Shown in pieces: positions 7,145 to 9,219 of a DNA stretch of 9,219 nucleotides. The translations under genes and the position numbers were made by a program. This DNA is from Gemmatimonadota bacterium (GTDB taxonomy: Bacteria; Gemmatimonadota; Gemmatimonadetes; Longimicrobiales; UBA6960): positions 1 to 9,219 of the forward strand of contig JAHWKH010000072.1 in NCBI GenBank assembly GCA_019347995.1. Direction: 5' to 3'. The stretch's first letter is position 1. Every line of letters begins with the position of its first letter. The notes below the pieces were generated by a model, which was given only the letters and a program-made list of their open reading frames with translations, was not told where the DNA came from and searched no databases.

Positions 7145-7309
7145 GAGGTTCCGGCGGGTGGGGCGGAGGATGCCGCGCCGCGGCGCGGGGTACGCTCCCA
7201 AAGATGCCACGACCGCGCCGTCATCGCACGGGCGGCCGGCATCCGGACGCGACGCGGCCGAGATTCGGAGGAGGAGGCGCTCGCCGTGACCACACGCGGA
7301 GCGGCGCGC
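7145..7309 (-). promoter_or_regulatory. Gap between the transglycosylase and M28 genes
   Basis: These 165 bases probably hold the promoter of the M28-hydrolase pair, or a spacer if transcription reads through from the transglycosylase. No reliable -35/-10 pair was found. Just after the transglycosylase stop there is a 5-bp stem (GAGCG-CGC-CGCTC, about 7299-7311) without a T-tract, too weak to call a terminator. A 16-bp palindrome lies at 7173-7188. Confidence 0.4.
7173..7188. repeat. 16-bp perfect palindrome upstream of the M28 gene
   Basis: CCGCGCCGCGGCGCGG reads the same on both strands and lies 28 bases before GTG 7144. It could be a dimeric regulator site. At this GC content, roughly one such palindrome per window this size is expected by chance, so the functional case is weak. 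Confidence 0.25.
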
Positions 7310-8890
7310 TCAGGTCGCTTCGGTCTCGGCCACCGCCTCGCCTCCCAGGGGCTCGCCCTCCACGAACTCACGGTAGTGCTCGAAGCGCTCGAGGATGAGC
7401 GCCACGTACGTCACCGGCTCCAGCCCGCGGCAGTATCCGTAGCGCACCACCGGGTCGTTGTAGTACTTCCGCTTCGACTTCTGGAGGAGCCAGTAGGCGA
7501 CGTCGTCCCAGCGCATCGGATCGTCGCCGTGCTTGGCGGCCAGGCGCTGGGCATCGAGGACGTGGCCCCGGCCGGCGTTGTAGGAGGCCAGCACGAAGCG
7601 CAGCCGCTCGTCCGGGTCGGCCACCTCGGGCGCCCACTGCCCCTCGAGCCATTCCAGGTATCGGACGGCCCCCGCCACGTTCTGCTCGGGATCGTACGCG
7701 TCGGCCACCCCCACCTCCCGCGCCGTGGCGGGCATGAGCTGGAGCAGGCCCTGGGCGCCGGCCCAGGAGCGTGCCGCCGGGTCGAACTTCGATTCCTGGT
7801 AGGCCTGCGACGCCAACAGGCGCCAGTCCCACCCGATGTCCACCGCTGCGCGGGCCAGGAGCGTGTCGTACTCCGACAGGCTGCCGGTCTCGGAGGTCAG
7901 GTACTCGCTCTCCTCCCGCTCACGGTATCCGGCCCGGTCCACGAAGAAGCGCCGATACGTCTTCTCCACGCGGCCCGGGTTCGCCGCCAGCCAGGCGTCC
8001 AGGGCGGCCTGCAGGGCCGGCGCGTTCTCCCGCACCGCCCAGGCCACGGGATGGCTGGCCACGACGGTCGGCTGGACGGTGATGTTCGCGAAGTGCTCCT
8101 CCTTGAGCTCGGCCACGTTCTCCGGCGCCACCACGAGGTCGACCTCGCCCCGTGAGACCCGGCGCAGCAGCGGCTCGACGCTGCGGGCCGATTCCAGCTC
8201 CACGATGTCGATGGTGCCCTCGATGGTGTCGGAGAGCTCCGCCAGGCTCAGGTAGTACTCGGACCCACGGGAGAGGACGACCCGGTCGTTGGCGAGCTCA
8301 CTGGGCCTCCGCACCAGGCGGGCCCGTACGTCCACCGGCTCGTCCAGCGTCTCCGGGTCGGCCTTCGCGATGATGGTCTCGGCGGGCTCCGGAAGCACCT
8401 CGAGGGCAGAATCGGGAGCCGCGTCCCGCTGGACGATCGCGCCCTGCGTACGGTAGAGGGGCCGGGAGAAGCGCACGTGCTCGCTGTACGGCTCCAGGGG
8501 GACGAGGCGGGCCCCCACCACGTCCCCCTCGCCCTCGTTGAGGAGGCGGAAGAGCTCGGTCCGGTCCCGCACGACCCTCGTCTTGAGCGCCAGGTCGTGG
8601 TCGTCCGCGAACGCCCGCAGGAGGGTGTACTCGAAGCCCATGGGCTGCCCGCGGTAGACGAAGTACGACGTGGAGTTGGACGTGACGAGCGCCACCAGCG
8701 TGTCGCGCTGCTGGATGGCGTTCCAGTCCCGCTCCGCGGGGTCGGGGAGGTCCTCCACCAGCTCGAGGGCGGCGGGCTCTCCGAGCTCGTCGTCGAAGCC
8801 GTCGGAGAGGTCGCACGCGCCCAGGGCCAGGGCGAGCACGGCGATGGATATGAGGGCGTTGACGGACGGGAAGCCGAGCCGGACCTGCAT
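7310..8890 (-). CDS. mltF: MltF-type lytic murein transglycosylase, lipoprotein
   Basis: This 526-residue enzyme cleaves peptidoglycan glycan strands, forming 1,6-anhydro-muropeptides. It starts with a lipoprotein signal (NALISIAVLALALGAC, lipobox LGAC, lipidated Cys26), so it should be anchored in the outer or inner membrane. Residues about 60-310 form an SBP_bac_3-like module (TLVALVTSNSTSYFVYRGQ, GFEYTLLRAFADDHDL, GEGDVVGA), the regulatory domain of MltF that senses cell-wall fragments in Pseudomonas. Residues about 340-510 are the SLT catalytic domain: Glu366 in AYQESKFDP, then GAQGLLQLMPATA, ASYNAG (435-440) and the end motif KYYNDPVVRYGYCRGLE. The length is close to that of E. coli MltF. 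GGAGG at 8895-8899 lies four bases before the ATG. Possible roles are wall turnover, or gap-making for envelope complexes. No frameshift or missing catalytic residue was seen. Confidence 0.94.
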   Translation of the reverse strand: MQVRLGFPSVNALISIAVLALALGACDLSDGFDDELGEPAALELVEDLPDPAERDWNAIQQRDTLVALVTSNSTSYFVYRGQPMGFEYTLLRAFADDHDLALKTRVVRDRTELFRLLNEGEGDVVGARLVPLEPYSEHVRFSRPLYRTQGAIVQRDAAPDSALEVLPEPAETIIAKADPETLDEPVDVRARLVRRPSELANDRVVLSRGSEYYLSLAELSDTIEGTIDIVELESARSVEPLLRRVSRGEVDLVVAPENVAELKEEHFANITVQPTVVASHPVAWAVRENAPALQAALDAWLAANPGRVEKTYRRFFVDRAGYREREESEYLTSETGSLSEYDTLLARAAVDIGWDWRLLASQAYQESKFDPAARSWAGAQGLLQLMPATAREVGVADAYDPEQNVAGAVRYLEWLEGQWAPEVADPDERLRFVLASYNAGRGHVLDAQRLAAKHGDDPMRWDDVAYWLLQKSKRKYYNDPVVRYGYCRGLEPVTYVALILERFEHYREFVEGEPLGGEAVAETEAT

Positions 8891-8894
8891 GCAT

Positions 8895-8899
8895 CCTCC
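8895..8899 (-). promoter_or_regulatory. Ribosome binding site of the transglycosylase gene
   Basis: CCTCC on the plus strand reads GGAGG on the minus strand, four bases before ATG 8890. Another ATG at 8894-8892 is out of frame. The site supports 8890 as the true start. Confidence 0.65.
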
Positions 8900-8938
8900 G
8901 GTGGGTCGAAACGGGCGCGTTCACTCACGTCCGAATCG

Positions 8939-9219
8939 TGCAAGGCACGTTCCGGCGACGGTGCCGCGGAGGACAGCATCTGGGTGCTGCTCCCGGACAG
9001 CGCGAGCTCCGCGCGCTGGGAGACCGACGACCGGAGGTTCTTCGGAGAGGCGTTCACCGAGGCGGGCGTGGAGCACACGATCGTCAACGCCGAGGGCGAC
9101 GCGGCGCAGCAGCAGCGGCAGGCCGAGCAGGCCATCGCGTCCGGTGCGTCCGTGCTCGTGCTGGTCAACCTCGACTCAGGGTCCGGGTCGGCGATCATCG
9201 CCCAAGCGCGTGAGGCCGA
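8939..9219 (+). CDS. Sugar ABC transporter substrate-binding protein, truncated at both ends
   Basis: From about 8939 the frame reads CKARSGDGAAEDSIWVLLPD, then SASSARWETDDRRFFGEAF, 'EAGVEHTIVNAEGDAAQQQ', 'RQAEQAIASGASVLVLVNLD' and SGSGSAIIAQAREA, and runs off the window. The 'LLPDS-SSARWE-DDRRFF' opening, 'NAEGD--QQ-QAEQAI--GA-VLVLVNLDSGSG' and 'AIIAQAREA' are the first alpha/beta units of Peripla_BP_4-type sugar-binding proteins (xylose/ribose type, typically 350-380 residues), most like actinobacterial ones. Such proteins start with a lipoprotein signal peptide. Here the frame upstream of Cys 8939 is open, but it has no nearby ATG, GTG or TTG and no hydrophobic segment. The true N-terminus is therefore missing, and a junction probably lies at about 8900-8945. 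Confidence 0.8.

Noticed and set aside
7299..7311. Hairpin right after the transglycosylase stop as an intrinsic terminator
   Set aside because: The stem is only five base pairs with a 3-base loop and is not followed by a T-tract.
4757..8155. A very long plus-strand open frame (over 1,100 codons) opposite the M28 and transglycosylase genes
   Set aside because: It is the antisense shadow expected in high-GC coding DNA. The peptide is rich in Arg, Gly, His and Gln with no recognisable domain, and it crosses two real genes with intact catalytic motifs on the other strand.
1..9219. CRISPR arrays, tRNA or rRNA genes, transposase genes, phage or toxin-antitoxin genes
   Set aside because: No regularly spaced repeats, cloverleaf-like sequence, transposase motif or small paired genes were seen on either strand.

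Overview
The window is very GC-rich and densely coded. Its central part (about 465 to 8,900) looks like one bacterial genome. The mix of secreted S9 and M28 peptidases, a lipoprotein transglycosylase and strong GGAGG ribosome sites suggests a high-GC Gram-negative such as Gemmatimonadota. That placement is an inference from gene content and style only.

Layout of the core. A secreted S9D-type (glutamyl endopeptidase-like) serine peptidase runs on the plus strand (965-3538). It converges with, and overlaps by 14 bp, a minus-strand pair: an M28 metallopeptidase with nine predicted membrane spans (4622-7144) and an alpha/beta hydrolase (3525-4625), joined by an ATGA stop/start overlap. Upstream on the minus strand, after a 165-bp gap, lies an MltF-type lytic transglycosylase lipoprotein (7310-8890). 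To the left, divergent from the S9 gene, is the N-terminal part of a secreted protein that resembles the domain preceding M23 peptidases (444-812, minus). Together these genes act on peptides and peptidoglycan at the cell envelope. I see no evidence that they form one dedicated pathway.

Both ends of the window look chimeric. On the left, the M23-like reading frame runs in frame into about 150 bp of a 4-hydroxybutyryl-CoA dehydratase/HpaB-family protein. That in turn abuts the first ~64 codons of a GT87 (DUF2029)-like membrane glycosyltransferase on the opposite strand. Each join sits where the two partners plausibly share a short sequence. On the right, a sugar ABC transporter binding protein of actinobacterial style begins without a start codon or signal peptide just upstream of the transglycosylase gene, and runs off the end. 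The simplest reading is assembly or amplification chimerism at the contig ends. Genuine recombination is possible but less likely.

I found no tRNA, rRNA, CRISPR array, insertion sequence or convincing new defence or mobile system. The points most worth checking are the chimeric joins, the ERMP1-like M28 protease coupled to an uncharacterised hydrolase, and the plant-plastid-like S9D peptidase.
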